From Nocardia sp. XZ_19_385 (GTDB lineage Bacteria; Actinomycetota; Actinomycetes; Mycobacteriales; Mycobacteriaceae), in NCBI RefSeq assembly GCF_015355755.1, contig NZ_JACVEE010000002.1:372001-436000 (forward strand): a stretch of 64,000 nt of DNA. Reading direction: 5' to 3'. Numbering within the stretch: position 1 is the stretch's first letter; each line of letters opens with the position of its first letter. Below are positions 12,085 through 20,594 of the stretch, piece after piece. The translations under genes and the position numbers were made by a program. The notes below the pieces were generated by a model, which made no database searches, was not told the origin of the DNA, and saw only the letters and a program-made list of their open reading frames with translations.

Positions 12085-12708
12085 TCACCGGTCGATGATG
12101 TCGCCGGCCAGCCACCGGCCGTCGATCTTGGTCATCTGCAGCACCACCGGACCGGCCACGCTCTGCTGGGCCTGACCGCCCTTGTTCGCGCTGATCACCA
12201 GGTTGACCAGCAACTCCGCCCGGTCTCCGTCGAGCAGGGTGACACCGATCGGGTCGGCCTCGGCATCGGCGCTGGTCTCGGCCTGTTTGATGGCGTCGAT
12301 GGTGGTGCCGCCGAAGTTGTCCAGGTCGCTCAGCATCTTGCCGGTGACCACCTGGCGTACCGCTTGTTCATAGCCGTCGATCTGCTTCAGGTCATAGCCG
12401 TAAATGGTGCGCAGCGCGTGCTCGGCGGCCGCCCGCACCTCCTCGGTGGCCTCGCTGTCGATGAAGGCGGCGTTGCTGTCCTCGACACCCGGGCGCTGGG
12501 CCGCGAGCGCCGCGAATCCAGCGAGCAGGACGGTGACAACAAGGCAGGCGAGGGCCGCGAACCAGGACGAGCGGGCCGGGATCTCGGGTGCGCGCAGCAC
12601 GAAACGGCGTCCCTGCGGCTCGTCGGAAGGTTGTTCGCGCGGAACGGGCGGGCGGGCGCTCGCGAGGGGACGGGAGGTGACCCGATTGACGGGACGACGG
12701 GAGGTCAT
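12085..12708 (-). CDS. Mce-associated membrane protein (second)
   Basis: 207 residues from the ATG at 12708, which overlaps the previous stop by 4 bp (ATGA). A basic, Pro/Arg-rich cytoplasmic N-terminus (about 50 residues) precedes one transmembrane helix (WFAALACLVVTVLLAGFAALAA). The rest is an NTF2-like exported domain with RAAAEHALRTIYGYDL, LLDGDRAELLVNLVISANKGG and a closing QMTKIDGRWLAGDIIDR, typical of proteins encoded at the 3' end of mce operons. It probably stabilises the Mce complex in the envelope. A longer frame upstream is an artefact overlapping the previous gene. Confidence 0.85.
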   Translation of the reverse strand: MTSRRPVNRVTSRPLASARPPVPREQPSDEPQGRRFVLRAPEIPARSSWFAALACLVVTVLLAGFAALAAQRPGVEDSNAAFIDSEATEEVRAAAEHALRTIYGYDLKQIDGYEQAVRQVVTGKMLSDLDNFGGTTIDAIKQAETSADAEADPIGVTLLDGDRAELLVNLVISANKGGQAQQSVAGPVVLQMTKIDGRWLAGDIIDR

Positions 12709-13364
12709 CGCGGTCCTTCCTGCGGTGCGGCAGCGGTACCGGCGACCGGGCCGTCGAGCAGCGCCGGCTGGGTCAGCGAAGCCACCTGCTCGGCCTTCCA
12801 TACCTCCCCGACCTTGGTCATCTCGAGATTCCAGGTGTAGCGGTAGTTCGAGACCTCGTTGCCCGGTTTGGTTTCGGTCACCTGCAGCACGATCAGCGCG
12901 GCGGCCTTGTCCCGCTCGGTGTTCAGCGAGGTCAGGGCGGAGCCGAGCACCTTCGAGGTCATCTCGACCCCGGTCTGGGTCGCCAGTTGCGCGGACTGCG
13001 CCATGTTCTGTTCCGCGGAGGCCAGGATCTCGCCGGTCATCGAGGAGCGGGCCAGCGCGAGCGAACCGGGGACGTCGGCCAGGCGCATCGAGGTCATATT
13101 GAGGGCGGCCTGGCGGGCGGCGTCCAGCGCGCTGTCCCGGGCGGTGGCACGTGGGCCGTCGGTGAAGAAGGCCGCCTGCAACCAGCCGGTGCCGAACCAC
13201 AGCGCCGCGACCACCGCGACGGCCATCGCGCCCGCGGCGACGACGGTCGCCACGAAGGGGGCGGACCTGCGGCTCGGGGCCGCAGGCAGTTCGGGCGGAG
13301 CCGCCACCGCGAGGTCGGCGTACTCCGGATCTGCCTTCGATAAATCAACGTTCACTGCGGACAC
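12705..13364 (-). CDS. Mce-associated membrane protein (first)
   Basis: 219 residues: a short acidic cytoplasmic tail (SKADPEYADLAV), one transmembrane helix (FVATVVAAGAMAVAVVAALWFGTGW), and an NTF2-like extracytoplasmic domain (residues 75-205) with ARQAALNMTSMRLADVPGSL and the closing TWNLEMTKVGEVWKAEQVASL. It begins 45 bp after mceF and is coupled by ATGA to the second Mce-associated gene. The family is the Mas/Mam group, accessory to mce transporters. Confidence 0.85.
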   Translation of the reverse strand: MSAVNVDLSKADPEYADLAVAAPPELPAAPSRRSAPFVATVVAAGAMAVAVVAALWFGTGWLQAAFFTDGPRATARDSALDAARQAALNMTSMRLADVPGSLALARSSMTGEILASAEQNMAQSAQLATQTGVEMTSKVLGSALTSLNTERDKAAALIVLQVTETKPGNEVSNYRYTWNLEMTKVGEVWKAEQVASLTQPALLDGPVAGTAAAPQEGPR

Positions 13365-13409
13365 ACCTCACGTCTTCGGTCGTTTGCGACTGGTCGCTCG
13401 AAAGGTCGG

Positions 13410-14651
13410 TCAATGCTTGGGCGTGACCCCCATCAAGGTGGCCAGCTGCACAGCGATCGGGTTCAGATTGAGCTTGGGCGGATCGGTCTTCGGGGTCTTG
13501 TCCCACGGCTGCACAATGGCCGGATCGGCCAGTTCGGCCCGCAGACCACCGCGCACGGCGGTCGGATTACCAAAGGGCACAGTACATTTCGCGTCCTTGT
13601 TGAACGGGAACTCGTCGACGGTGTCGTCGAAGTCGGGGTCGCGCCGCTTCATCTCCTCGAGAATCGCCTGGGTGCCCTCGTAGCCGACGGTGCAGGCGGG
13701 TGGGTTGTTCACCTCCAGCACCAGCCCGAAATGGCTGGTGTTGTCGCCGGGGGCGGTGGCCGAGGCGCCGATGGACAGCTGCGGCAGCATCTGCAGCAGC
13801 GGGCGCAGCGCGTAGAACTTCGGCGAGACGGCGTGCAGCAGGCTGCGCAGGTTGGCCAGGTCCTCGGTGAGGGCGGGGCCGCTCTCCTGCAACAGGTCAC
13901 TGATAGCCGAGCCCGCGTCCGTGCCGGTTCCGATGAGCCGGCGGATATCCGGGTCGCTGGAACGCAATTGGGCGCTGAGCCGGTCCAGGCCGTCACTGAA
14001 GCGCAGGATCTCGCCGGACTGAGCCGCCTGGGTTTCCAGGGCGATGCGGCTCGCGCGGATCAGCTCGATGGTCTGCGGCAGGTTGTCGTCGAAGGCGGCG
14101 CTGAACTCGGTCAGCGACGTCACCAGGGTCCGCAGGTCGGCGCCCTTGCCCTCGAAGGCCTTGCCGAGTTCGGTGACGGTGGTGGTGAGCGCAGGCAAGT
14201 CGACGGTGCTGGTGAAGTGGTCGACGCTGGTGATCAGCTGTTCCACCGAGATGGGCGTGTCCAGCCCGTCGATCACCGAGCCGTCCGTCAGGTACGGGCT
14301 GTCGCCGTTCTCGGGCTGCAGGTCGACGAACTGTTCGCCGATCGCGGAGCGGTTGGCCACCACGGCTTTCGCGGACGCGGGGATCTTCGGCGCGCTGGTG
14401 TCGATGACCAGCGGGACGATCACGCCGTCGGCGGTGAGTTCGAGCGCGCCGACCCGGCCCACGGCCACGCCACGGTAGGTGACCTCGGCGCCCTGATACG
14501 CGCCACCGGCCTGATCGGCCTCGATCCGCACCGTGTACTGGCCGAAGCCGAGCATGTGATCGAGCCGGATGTACTTGGCGCCCACGTAGACCACGCCGAG
14601 CACGGCGATCACCACGAACGCGATCAACTGGAAGCGGACCAACCTGCTCAT
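13410..14651 (-). CDS. MCE family protein, MceF position
   Basis: 413 residues, sixth Mce protein of the operon. An N-terminal helix (FQLIAFVVIAVLGVVYVGAKY) anchors it; the MlaD/MCE domain follows at about residues 38-115 (YTVRIEADQAGGAYQGAEVTYRGVAVGRVGALEL). Residues 150-300 are helical, matching the stretch that builds the periplasm-spanning tunnel. The C-terminal part includes the conserved CTVGYEGTQ near residue 320. It overlaps mceE by 4 bp. The protein contributes one subunit of the hexameric lipid channel of the Mce importer. Confidence 0.9.
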   Translation of the reverse strand: MSRLVRFQLIAFVVIAVLGVVYVGAKYIRLDHMLGFGQYTVRIEADQAGGAYQGAEVTYRGVAVGRVGALELTADGVIVPLVIDTSAPKIPASAKAVVANRSAIGEQFVDLQPENGDSPYLTDGSVIDGLDTPISVEQLITSVDHFTSTVDLPALTTTVTELGKAFEGKGADLRTLVTSLTEFSAAFDDNLPQTIELIRASRIALETQAAQSGEILRFSDGLDRLSAQLRSSDPDIRRLIGTGTDAGSAISDLLQESGPALTEDLANLRSLLHAVSPKFYALRPLLQMLPQLSIGASATAPGDNTSHFGLVLEVNNPPACTVGYEGTQAILEEMKRRDPDFDDTVDEFPFNKDAKCTVPFGNPTAVRGGLRAELADPAIVQPWDKTPKTDPPKLNLNPIAVQLATLMGVTPKH

Positions 14652-15871
14652 CGCGGACTCCTCCCCTGCGGCGTCACACCCAGGCCTTCCAGGACCGGAC
14701 CGAGCCGGTTGGGCGTGCCTTCGGGCACCAGGCTGCGCGGTACCGGGATGGCCGCGAACACGGTCGGCCAGCCGGGGCGGGGCCCGTTGCCGTTGTAGTA
14801 CGGGTTGGTCGGGTTCACGGGCACCGGCGGGCCGTACGGCGGCGGGACGTAGACCGGATCCGGTTTGCCCACACCGAGATTGCCCAGGGTGACGCCGATC
14901 TGCTGGTCCACCGACAGCCAGGTGTTGACCTGACCGCCGAAGGTACCCAGCAGCGAGGAGTCGGGGAACGGGTAGGTGGGGATGAGCGGGAAGGCGGTCA
15001 CCAGATCCGGTGCGGCCGCGCCCAATTCCTGCAGGGTGGGCCGCAGCGAGGTGAGGTCGCGGATCAGGTTGTCCTTGGAGGTGTTGATCACGTCGAACCC
15101 CGCTCGACCGACGCGGTCGAGCTGGGAGAGCAGCGAAATCAGTTCGGGCCGTTGCTCTTCCAGAATCCGGATACCTTCGGGCAGCTCCGCCAAGATCTTG
15201 TCGATCTCGCCGGTCTGGGTGCTCACTCGGTTGCTCAGCAGAGCCAGGCCGTCGATCGCCCGGGTGATGTCCTCGACCTGCTGGTTCAAACCGCCGATCA
15301 GGGTGTTCGCCTGCTCCAGCAGCGAACGGACCCGGCCCTCACGCCCGTCCAGCGTGTTGTTCAATTCCGAGACGATGGGCGCGAGCTGAGCGATACCGCC
15401 GCCGTTGAGCAGCAGCGACAGCGCACCGAGGACCTGCTCGATCTCGACCGCGGCGCGGGTGCGGTCCAACGGAATCACCGCGCCACTCGCCAGCCGGGCC
15501 GGTACCGCGTCGGCGGGCTTGGACAGTTCGATGAACTTCTCGCCCAGCAGATTCGACTGCCGCACCTCGGCGCGTGCGTTGGCCGGCAGGTCGATCGAAT
15601 CATCAACCACGACACGGACATTCGCGGTCCAGCCGGTCGGGCCCAGATCTATCGCCTCGACCCGGCCGACCGGCACGCCCTCGACTTTCACCGCGGACTG
15701 CGGGACCAGATCCAGCACATCGTCGAATTCGATATTCAGGCGCATCGGATGCTTGCCGATATTCGCGCCACCCGGCAGCGGGACACTGTAGATGCCATTG
15801 CCGCACGCGGTGAGCACGACCGTGCAGATACCGAGCAGGCTGCTCGTGACCCAGGCTTTCCGCGATGTCAT
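14648..15871 (-). CDS. MCE family lipoprotein, MceE position
   Basis: 407 residues from the ATG at 15871, overlapping the mceD stop by 4 bp; the much longer frame upstream overlaps mceD and is spurious. The signal peptide ends in a lipobox, VVLTAC, so Cys 19 or so is lipidated, as in LprK/LprN of mycobacterial mce operons. The MCE domain (MRLNIEFDDVLDLVPQSAVKVEGVPVGRVEAI) spans about residues 37-115, then a helical region and a Pro/Tyr/Asn-rich C-terminus (VYVPPPYGPPVPVNPTNPYYNG). It is the lipid-anchored subunit of the importer. Confidence 0.92.
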   Translation of the reverse strand: MTSRKAWVTSSLLGICTVVLTACGNGIYSVPLPGGANIGKHPMRLNIEFDDVLDLVPQSAVKVEGVPVGRVEAIDLGPTGWTANVRVVVDDSIDLPANARAEVRQSNLLGEKFIELSKPADAVPARLASGAVIPLDRTRAAVEIEQVLGALSLLLNGGGIAQLAPIVSELNNTLDGREGRVRSLLEQANTLIGGLNQQVEDITRAIDGLALLSNRVSTQTGEIDKILAELPEGIRILEEQRPELISLLSQLDRVGRAGFDVINTSKDNLIRDLTSLRPTLQELGAAAPDLVTAFPLIPTYPFPDSSLLGTFGGQVNTWLSVDQQIGVTLGNLGVGKPDPVYVPPPYGPPVPVNPTNPYYNGNGPRPGWPTVFAAIPVPRSLVPEGTPNRLGPVLEGLGVTPQGRSPR

Positions 15872-17100
15872 CGGATGCCTCCCGGCTGCTGCGACGGAGG
15901 CAATTGATCGGACGGCGTGCCGGGCACGGTGCCCGGCACCGGATTCCGCTGTTGGTTCTCGTTGCTGAGAATGCCGAACGGCAGGATCAGTGACGGCGTC
16001 TGCACGCCCGCGGTGATCTGGTCGGCGATCTGCCGGCAGTGCTCGATGATCGGGCGCATCTGCCTTCCGACCGCCTCGAATTTCGGATCGCCCGGCATCA
16101 ACTTGGACAGATCGATCATTTTGCAGATCACCCCGAACGGGTCCTGCAGATCGGTGAAATTGGCGCGCATGTCGAGGGTGCCGGATTCGGCGTTGTGCAC
16201 GTTGATCAGATTGCTCAACGCCAATGTCAGCACCGGCAGGGCGGTGGCCAGATCGTCGCGCTGCTCGGCCAGGGTCCGGGTCAGCGAGGTGAGCGCGACG
16301 GCGTTGTCGCCGATCAGGGCGTTGTTCTCGTCCAGGAAGCGGGCGACGTCGCCGAGCGCGATGGACAGCAGATGCAATGCCTCGCCCAGGTTTTGGCGTT
16401 CGTCGCCGAGGAAGCCCGCGAGGTCGGCCAGCTGGGCGTTGAATTGCCGCACCTGCTGATCGTTTTCGGCCAGCATGCTCACGAAGACCTGCAAGTTCTT
16501 GACCGTGTCGAAAATGTCGCCACGATCGTCCGCGAGATATTTCGCGGCTTTGCTGAGTTCGGTGATGGTGCGTCCGAGCGCCTCGCCGTTGCCCGCGAGA
16601 TTCGCCGCCGAGGTGCGCACGAGGTCGTTCACCGCGCCCTCTTTGTTGGCCCCGTTCGGGCCGAGCGCTTCGGTGAGTTCGGCGATGCTCTTGTAGAGCT
16701 CGTCCACCTCCACCGGCGTGACGGTGCGGTCTTTCGGAATCACCGCGTTCCGGGGCATTTTCGGGCCGCCGCGATAGACCGGCAGCAATTGGATGTAGCG
16801 GTCGGCGACGATCGACGGCGTGACCTGCGCGGCCTTCGCGTCGGCGGGAATGTCGTATTTGCGGTCCACGCTCATGACGACCTTCACCTGGTCGCCCAGC
16901 GGCTCGATGGAATCGATCCGGCCCACCGCGACACCGAGAATTCGCACGTCCGAGCCCTTGTAGATGCCGACGGCGCGATCGAAGTAGGCGGTGATGTGGG
17001 TGGTGTTCAGCCGGGAATCCAGCCACCAGACCGTCGCGCCCAGCGCCAGCGCGGCAATAACCAGGAGCGCAATGGTTTTCGCGCCGAAACCTCTGGCCAT
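15868..17100 (-). CDS. MCE family protein, MceD position
   Basis: 410 residues. Helix at residues 8-27 (TIALLVIAALALGATVWWL), MCE domain at about 34-115 (HITAYFDRAVGIYKGSDVRILGVAVGRIDSIEP), then a long heptad-like helical region with ERQNLGEALHLLSIALGDVARFL, and a Pro/Gln-rich tail (NPVPGTVPGTPSDQLPPSQQPGG). It shares one base with mceC (TGATG) and four with mceE, so translation is coupled on both sides. Subunit of the hexameric Mce tunnel. Confidence 0.9.
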   Translation of the reverse strand: MARGFGAKTIALLVIAALALGATVWWLDSRLNTTHITAYFDRAVGIYKGSDVRILGVAVGRIDSIEPLGDQVKVVMSVDRKYDIPADAKAAQVTPSIVADRYIQLLPVYRGGPKMPRNAVIPKDRTVTPVEVDELYKSIAELTEALGPNGANKEGAVNDLVRTSAANLAGNGEALGRTITELSKAAKYLADDRGDIFDTVKNLQVFVSMLAENDQQVRQFNAQLADLAGFLGDERQNLGEALHLLSIALGDVARFLDENNALIGDNAVALTSLTRTLAEQRDDLATALPVLTLALSNLINVHNAESGTLDMRANFTDLQDPFGVICKMIDLSKLMPGDPKFEAVGRQMRPIIEHCRQIADQITAGVQTPSLILPFGILSNENQQRNPVPGTVPGTPSDQLPPSQQPGGIR

Positions 17101-18110
17101 CAGCTGCCTCCCATATTGCGGACGGGATCGCGGTAGCCCGGGAGTTCCGGCAGGGCGGGCGGAATCAGGTTGACGATCACCGCGTCGAACCAGCGGCCGG
17201 TGCCGAGCACGTTGGCGTACAGCCCATAGAACGGTGCGGCCAGTTCCAGCGCCTTGGAAAGGTTCTGCTCGTTGGCGTTGAGCAGATCGATGGCACCGCG
17301 CAGATTGGTCAGCGCGGGGCCGATCTGCGCCTCGTTGTCGCGCACCAGCCTGCTCAATTCGATCGCGACAGTCTGCGCGCCGGTGAGCAGTTGATGGATC
17401 GAGTGCTGCCGAATGTTCAACTCCGCGAACAACTGCCCGCCGGTGGTGAGCAGTTGCTCGAACTCCGCGTTGCGGTCGGCCAGCACCTGGGTGGTCTGCC
17501 GGGTCGCGGCGAACAGTTTCTTCAGCTGCTCGTCGCGCTTGGCGATGGTTTCCGAGAGGCGGCCGAGACCGTCGATGGAGCCGCGCAATTCGCCGGGTGT
17601 GGTCGCGAAGGCCTCCGACAGCACCCGCATGCTGGTGGCCAGTTGCGCGGTGTCGATCTGCTCGATCTGCTGGGTGGCGTCGGTGAACGCCTCCATCACG
17701 TCATACGGAGTTACGGTGCGCGTCAGCGGAATTCGTTCGGCCGGATCGGCCGCCGTCGACCCCCGAGGGTCCAGCGCCAGGTATTTCTGCCCCAGCACCG
17801 TCTTGATCTGGATCGAGGCGGTGGTCTCGTTGCCGATCCAGGCGTTCTGGGTGCGGAAGTCGACCAGCACCTTGTCGCCGTCGAGCCGAATATCGTGCAC
17901 CGAACCGACTTTCACCCCGGCGATGCGGACCTCGTTGCCCTGCTTCAGGCCCGCCGCCTCGGAGAATTCAGCGGTGTATTTGATGCCCGCCCCGATGATC
18001 GGCAACCGGTCTATATAGAACGCCGACACCGTCGCGCAGAGGATCAGGAACAACCCGAGCGTGCCCAGGAAGGCGGGGCTGCGTTTGCCGAGCAGGATCC
18101 GGTCGTCCAT
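17100..18110 (-). CDS. MCE family protein, MceC position
   Basis: 336 residues. N-terminal transmembrane helix (FLGTLGLFLILCATVSAFYI), MCE domain near residues 38-115 (YTAEFSEAAGLKQGNEVRIAGVKVGSVHDIRLDGDKVLVDF), and a helical C-terminal half with FEQLLTTGGQLFAELNIRQHSIHQLLTGAQTVA. It ends soon after LPGYRDPVRNMGGS and lacks a long disordered tail. The ATG shares one base with the mceB stop (TGATG). Confidence 0.9.
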   Translation of the reverse strand: MDDRILLGKRSPAFLGTLGLFLILCATVSAFYIDRLPIIGAGIKYTAEFSEAAGLKQGNEVRIAGVKVGSVHDIRLDGDKVLVDFRTQNAWIGNETTASIQIKTVLGQKYLALDPRGSTAADPAERIPLTRTVTPYDVMEAFTDATQQIEQIDTAQLATSMRVLSEAFATTPGELRGSIDGLGRLSETIAKRDEQLKKLFAATRQTTQVLADRNAEFEQLLTTGGQLFAELNIRQHSIHQLLTGAQTVAIELSRLVRDNEAQIGPALTNLRGAIDLLNANEQNLSKALELAAPFYGLYANVLGTGRWFDAVIVNLIPPALPELPGYRDPVRNMGGS

Positions 18111-19186
18111 CAGCGGGCCCTCCCGGAACAGCGCGGCGCGGCGTTGGTGTACAGCGGCTGGTTGATCGTGGGCATCCCGGCGGGCAGGTTGAGCTGCGGG
18201 GCGTCCACCGCGCCCGGGCCCACCACGATGTCGATCCCGCAGAGATAGAACTGGAACCAGGAGCCGTAACTGCCTACGCGACCGAGCTTTTCCATCTTCC
18301 GCGGCAGATTCGCCAGCGCCTGGTTCACCTCGCCGGAGCGCGCGGTCAACGTGCCGGTCAGCTGGCTCAATCCGGCGATGGAGCCCTGCAGCGTCGGCAC
18401 CACCGGCACCAGCAGATCGGAGGTAGCCGAGGCCAGATTGCCCAGCGAGCTCACCGACGAGCCGATCACGTCACGCTGCGCGGCCAACCCGGCGACCAGC
18501 GCCGAGGTGTTCACGATCAGTTCGTCGAACTGATCATCGCGCTTGTTCACCGCGTCGAGCACCCGGGTCAGGTTGGTGACCAGATCGCCGATCACCGCGT
18601 CCTTGTCGGCGATCTTGTTGGTCAGGCTGGCGGTACTCGCCACCAGATCGTGGATGGTGCCCTGCTCGCCCTGGAAGACCTGGATGATCTCGAACGCCAG
18701 CTTGTTCACATCCTCGGCGGTGAGGGTGCGGAACAGCGGGCGGAAACCGTTGAACAGCGTGGTGAGATCGAGCGCGGGCTTGGTGTGCTCGATCGGGATG
18801 GTCGCGCCCTTGTTCAGTTTCCGGCCCTGTTCACCCGCGCCCTGCTCCAGCGCGAGATACCGCTGGCCGACCAGGTTCCGGTACCGGATGGCGGCAATCG
18901 TGGAGGCGGGCAACCACTTCCGGTCCTGCACCTGGAAATCCACCAGGGCCAGGCGCTTGTCCTTGATGGAGATCTTGGTGACCTTGCCGATCCGCACGCC
19001 GGCGATGCGCACCTCGTCGCCCTTGTTCAGCCCGGTGGCGTCGGCGAAGATCGCTTTGAACGGGGTGCCGCCGCCGGTGTAGTTGGCGATGGACAGCGCC
19101 AGGACGGTGGTCGCGATGAGCGTCACGATCATGAAGACGATCAGTTTGAGCAACGGTGCGCCGGTGCCGCGCCAGACGGTACTCAT
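18110..19186 (-). CDS. MCE family protein, MceB position
   Basis: 358 residues. N-terminal helix (LLKLIVFMIVTLIATTVLALSIANY), MCE domain at about 38-120 (FKAIFADATGLNKGDEVRIAGVRIGKVTKISI; then YRNLVGQRYLALEQG), a helical middle and a Cys-containing segment FQFYLCGIDIVVGPGA near residue 312, typical of MceB. The ATG overlaps the mceA stop by 4 bp. Confidence 0.9.
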   Translation of the reverse strand: MSTVWRGTGAPLLKLIVFMIVTLIATTVLALSIANYTGGGTPFKAIFADATGLNKGDEVRIAGVRIGKVTKISIKDKRLALVDFQVQDRKWLPASTIAAIRYRNLVGQRYLALEQGAGEQGRKLNKGATIPIEHTKPALDLTTLFNGFRPLFRTLTAEDVNKLAFEIIQVFQGEQGTIHDLVASTASLTNKIADKDAVIGDLVTNLTRVLDAVNKRDDQFDELIVNTSALVAGLAAQRDVIGSSVSSLGNLASATSDLLVPVVPTLQGSIAGLSQLTGTLTARSGEVNQALANLPRKMEKLGRVGSYGSWFQFYLCGIDIVVGPGAVDAPQLNLPAGMPTINQPLYTNAAPRCSGRAR

Positions 19187-20517
19187 CGCACACTCACCTG
19201 GCTTCCCCGAAAGGCGGGCGCCCCGGCCCGGGTCAGCCAGCCGGGTACCTGATCCGGCGAAACCCCGTGCGCCGCACCGTAGATCGCGCCGAGCGACCGC
19301 TGTTCACTGGGCGTACCGGCCAGCGTCGGGTACATCGCGTATTGCGGCGCCTCCATCGAACCGATGGTCTGATCACCGGGATAGCGGCTCGGCGGCTGAT
19401 AGGACCCGTCGTTGTTCGGCCCGCCCGGATACTGGCCGGCGTCCACGCCCACCGGGAATTCCGCGAAGCACGCCGGGCCGCGGGTGTCGAGCCAGCGCGG
19501 CTCGTCCTGGTTCGGCAGGTATTTGCCGCGGGTATTGGTCAATTCGATGCTCACCCGCGAACCCGGCCGATCGGTGCCGACGCCGAAGATGTTGTCGATG
19601 CGCGGCTTCATCTTGGCGAAGTTCGCCATCGCGCAGGTGTAGGTCGGCGAGTACTCGGCGAGCATCTCCAGGGCGGGCCGGGAGTCGGCGGCCAGCTCGA
19701 TGATGTTGTCGCGGTTGGCGATCAGGAAATCCGCGGTGCTTGCCGAGGCAGGGGTCAAGATCGCGTACAGCTCGTCGATCTGACCGCGGCGCTGCACGAT
19801 GGTCGCGTTGGTGGTGCGGAGGTTGTCGAGCGCCGCGATCAGCTGCGGCAAGGCGTCGGAGTAGGTAGCCGCGACGGTGGCCAGGCTGCGCAACCCGTCC
19901 TGCAGTTCCGGCAGTACGCCGTTGACCTGCCGGAAGACATTCTCCAGATCATCGACGGCGGCACCGAGATTCCCGCCCTGCCCCACCAGCGCTTGCGCCA
20001 GCGCACCCAGCGTCGCCGCCAGATTCTGCGGCGGAATGGCTTGCAGCAGCGGCAGCAGATCGTCGAAGACCCGGCTCAGCTCGATCGCGTTGCCGCTGCG
20101 ATCCTGTTGCAGGACGACGCCGTTGGTGAGGTGCAGCGCGCTGGGCTCCCCGGGCAGCACCAGATCCACATACCGTTCACCGAACAGCGTCTTGGGTAGC
20201 AGCCGGGCGGTCGCGTTGACCGGGATCATGGTGGCCTTGCCCGGATCGATGGCCAGATCCAGGATGACCTTGTCGTCCTCGGCCCGGCTGGCCCGCACCT
20301 CTCCGACGGTGACGCCGCGGGCCTTCACCTCGGCGTTGCGGGTCAGCGCGTTCCCCACGCTGTCGGTGATCAGCTCGACGTCCACCGATTTCACGAACTG
20401 CTTGTTGTAGACCGCGACGCACACCCACACGAACAGCGCGAGGATCAAGAAGAACGCGATACCGAGCAGACGGATCCGGAACGGCTCGGTCGCACGCCAC
20501 CGCGCGCCGCCACTCAT
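19183..20517 (-). CDS. MCE family protein, MceA position
   Basis: 444 residues from the ATG at 20517 (MSGGARWRATEPFRIR). The longer frame to 20658 would run through the 80-bp repeat and yrbEB, and was rejected; GGTGGAGG from the repeat lies just before this ATG. One transmembrane helix (LLGIAFFLILALFVWVCVAVY) precedes the MCE domain (VDVELITDSVGNALTRNAEVKARGVTVGEVRAS), then helices, and a C-terminal SLGAIYGAAHGVSPDQVPGWLTR seen in MceA proteins. It is the first of six Mce subunits. Confidence 0.92.
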   Translation of the reverse strand: MSGGARWRATEPFRIRLLGIAFFLILALFVWVCVAVYNKQFVKSVDVELITDSVGNALTRNAEVKARGVTVGEVRASRAEDDKVILDLAIDPGKATMIPVNATARLLPKTLFGERYVDLVLPGEPSALHLTNGVVLQQDRSGNAIELSRVFDDLLPLLQAIPPQNLAATLGALAQALVGQGGNLGAAVDDLENVFRQVNGVLPELQDGLRSLATVAATYSDALPQLIAALDNLRTTNATIVQRRGQIDELYAILTPASASTADFLIANRDNIIELAADSRPALEMLAEYSPTYTCAMANFAKMKPRIDNIFGVGTDRPGSRVSIELTNTRGKYLPNQDEPRWLDTRGPACFAEFPVGVDAGQYPGGPNNDGSYQPPSRYPGDQTIGSMEAPQYAMYPTLAGTPSEQRSLGAIYGAAHGVSPDQVPGWLTRAGAPAFRGSQVSVR

Positions 20518-20594
20518 GCCTCCACCTCGCTGGCGCTCGGTTCCGGCATGCGCGAAGCACGCTGGCACATGATTCGCTCGCTGCGCTCGCTCAT
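20515..20594 (-). repeat. 80-bp coupling-cassette repeat, copy B
   Basis: Lies exactly between yrbEB and mceA. Its first codon (ATG at 20594) overlaps the yrbEB stop as ATGA and its 26-codon micro-ORF (MSERSER...MCQRA...EPSASEVEA) stops in the ATGA that begins mceA. It differs from copy C at roughly 18 of 80 positions and carries a GGTGGAGG ribosome binding site. Both ends read ATGAG, whereas copies A and C have GTGAG at both ends, so each copy matches its own site. All other junctions from yrbEB to mceF in this operon are 1- or 4-bp overlaps or near-overlaps. Confidence 0.88.

Noticed and set aside
14648..17026. 792-residue open frame running through mceD into mceE
   Set aside because: Only the last 407 residues (from 15871) are MceE with a lipobox; the earlier part is an out-of-frame reading of mceD.
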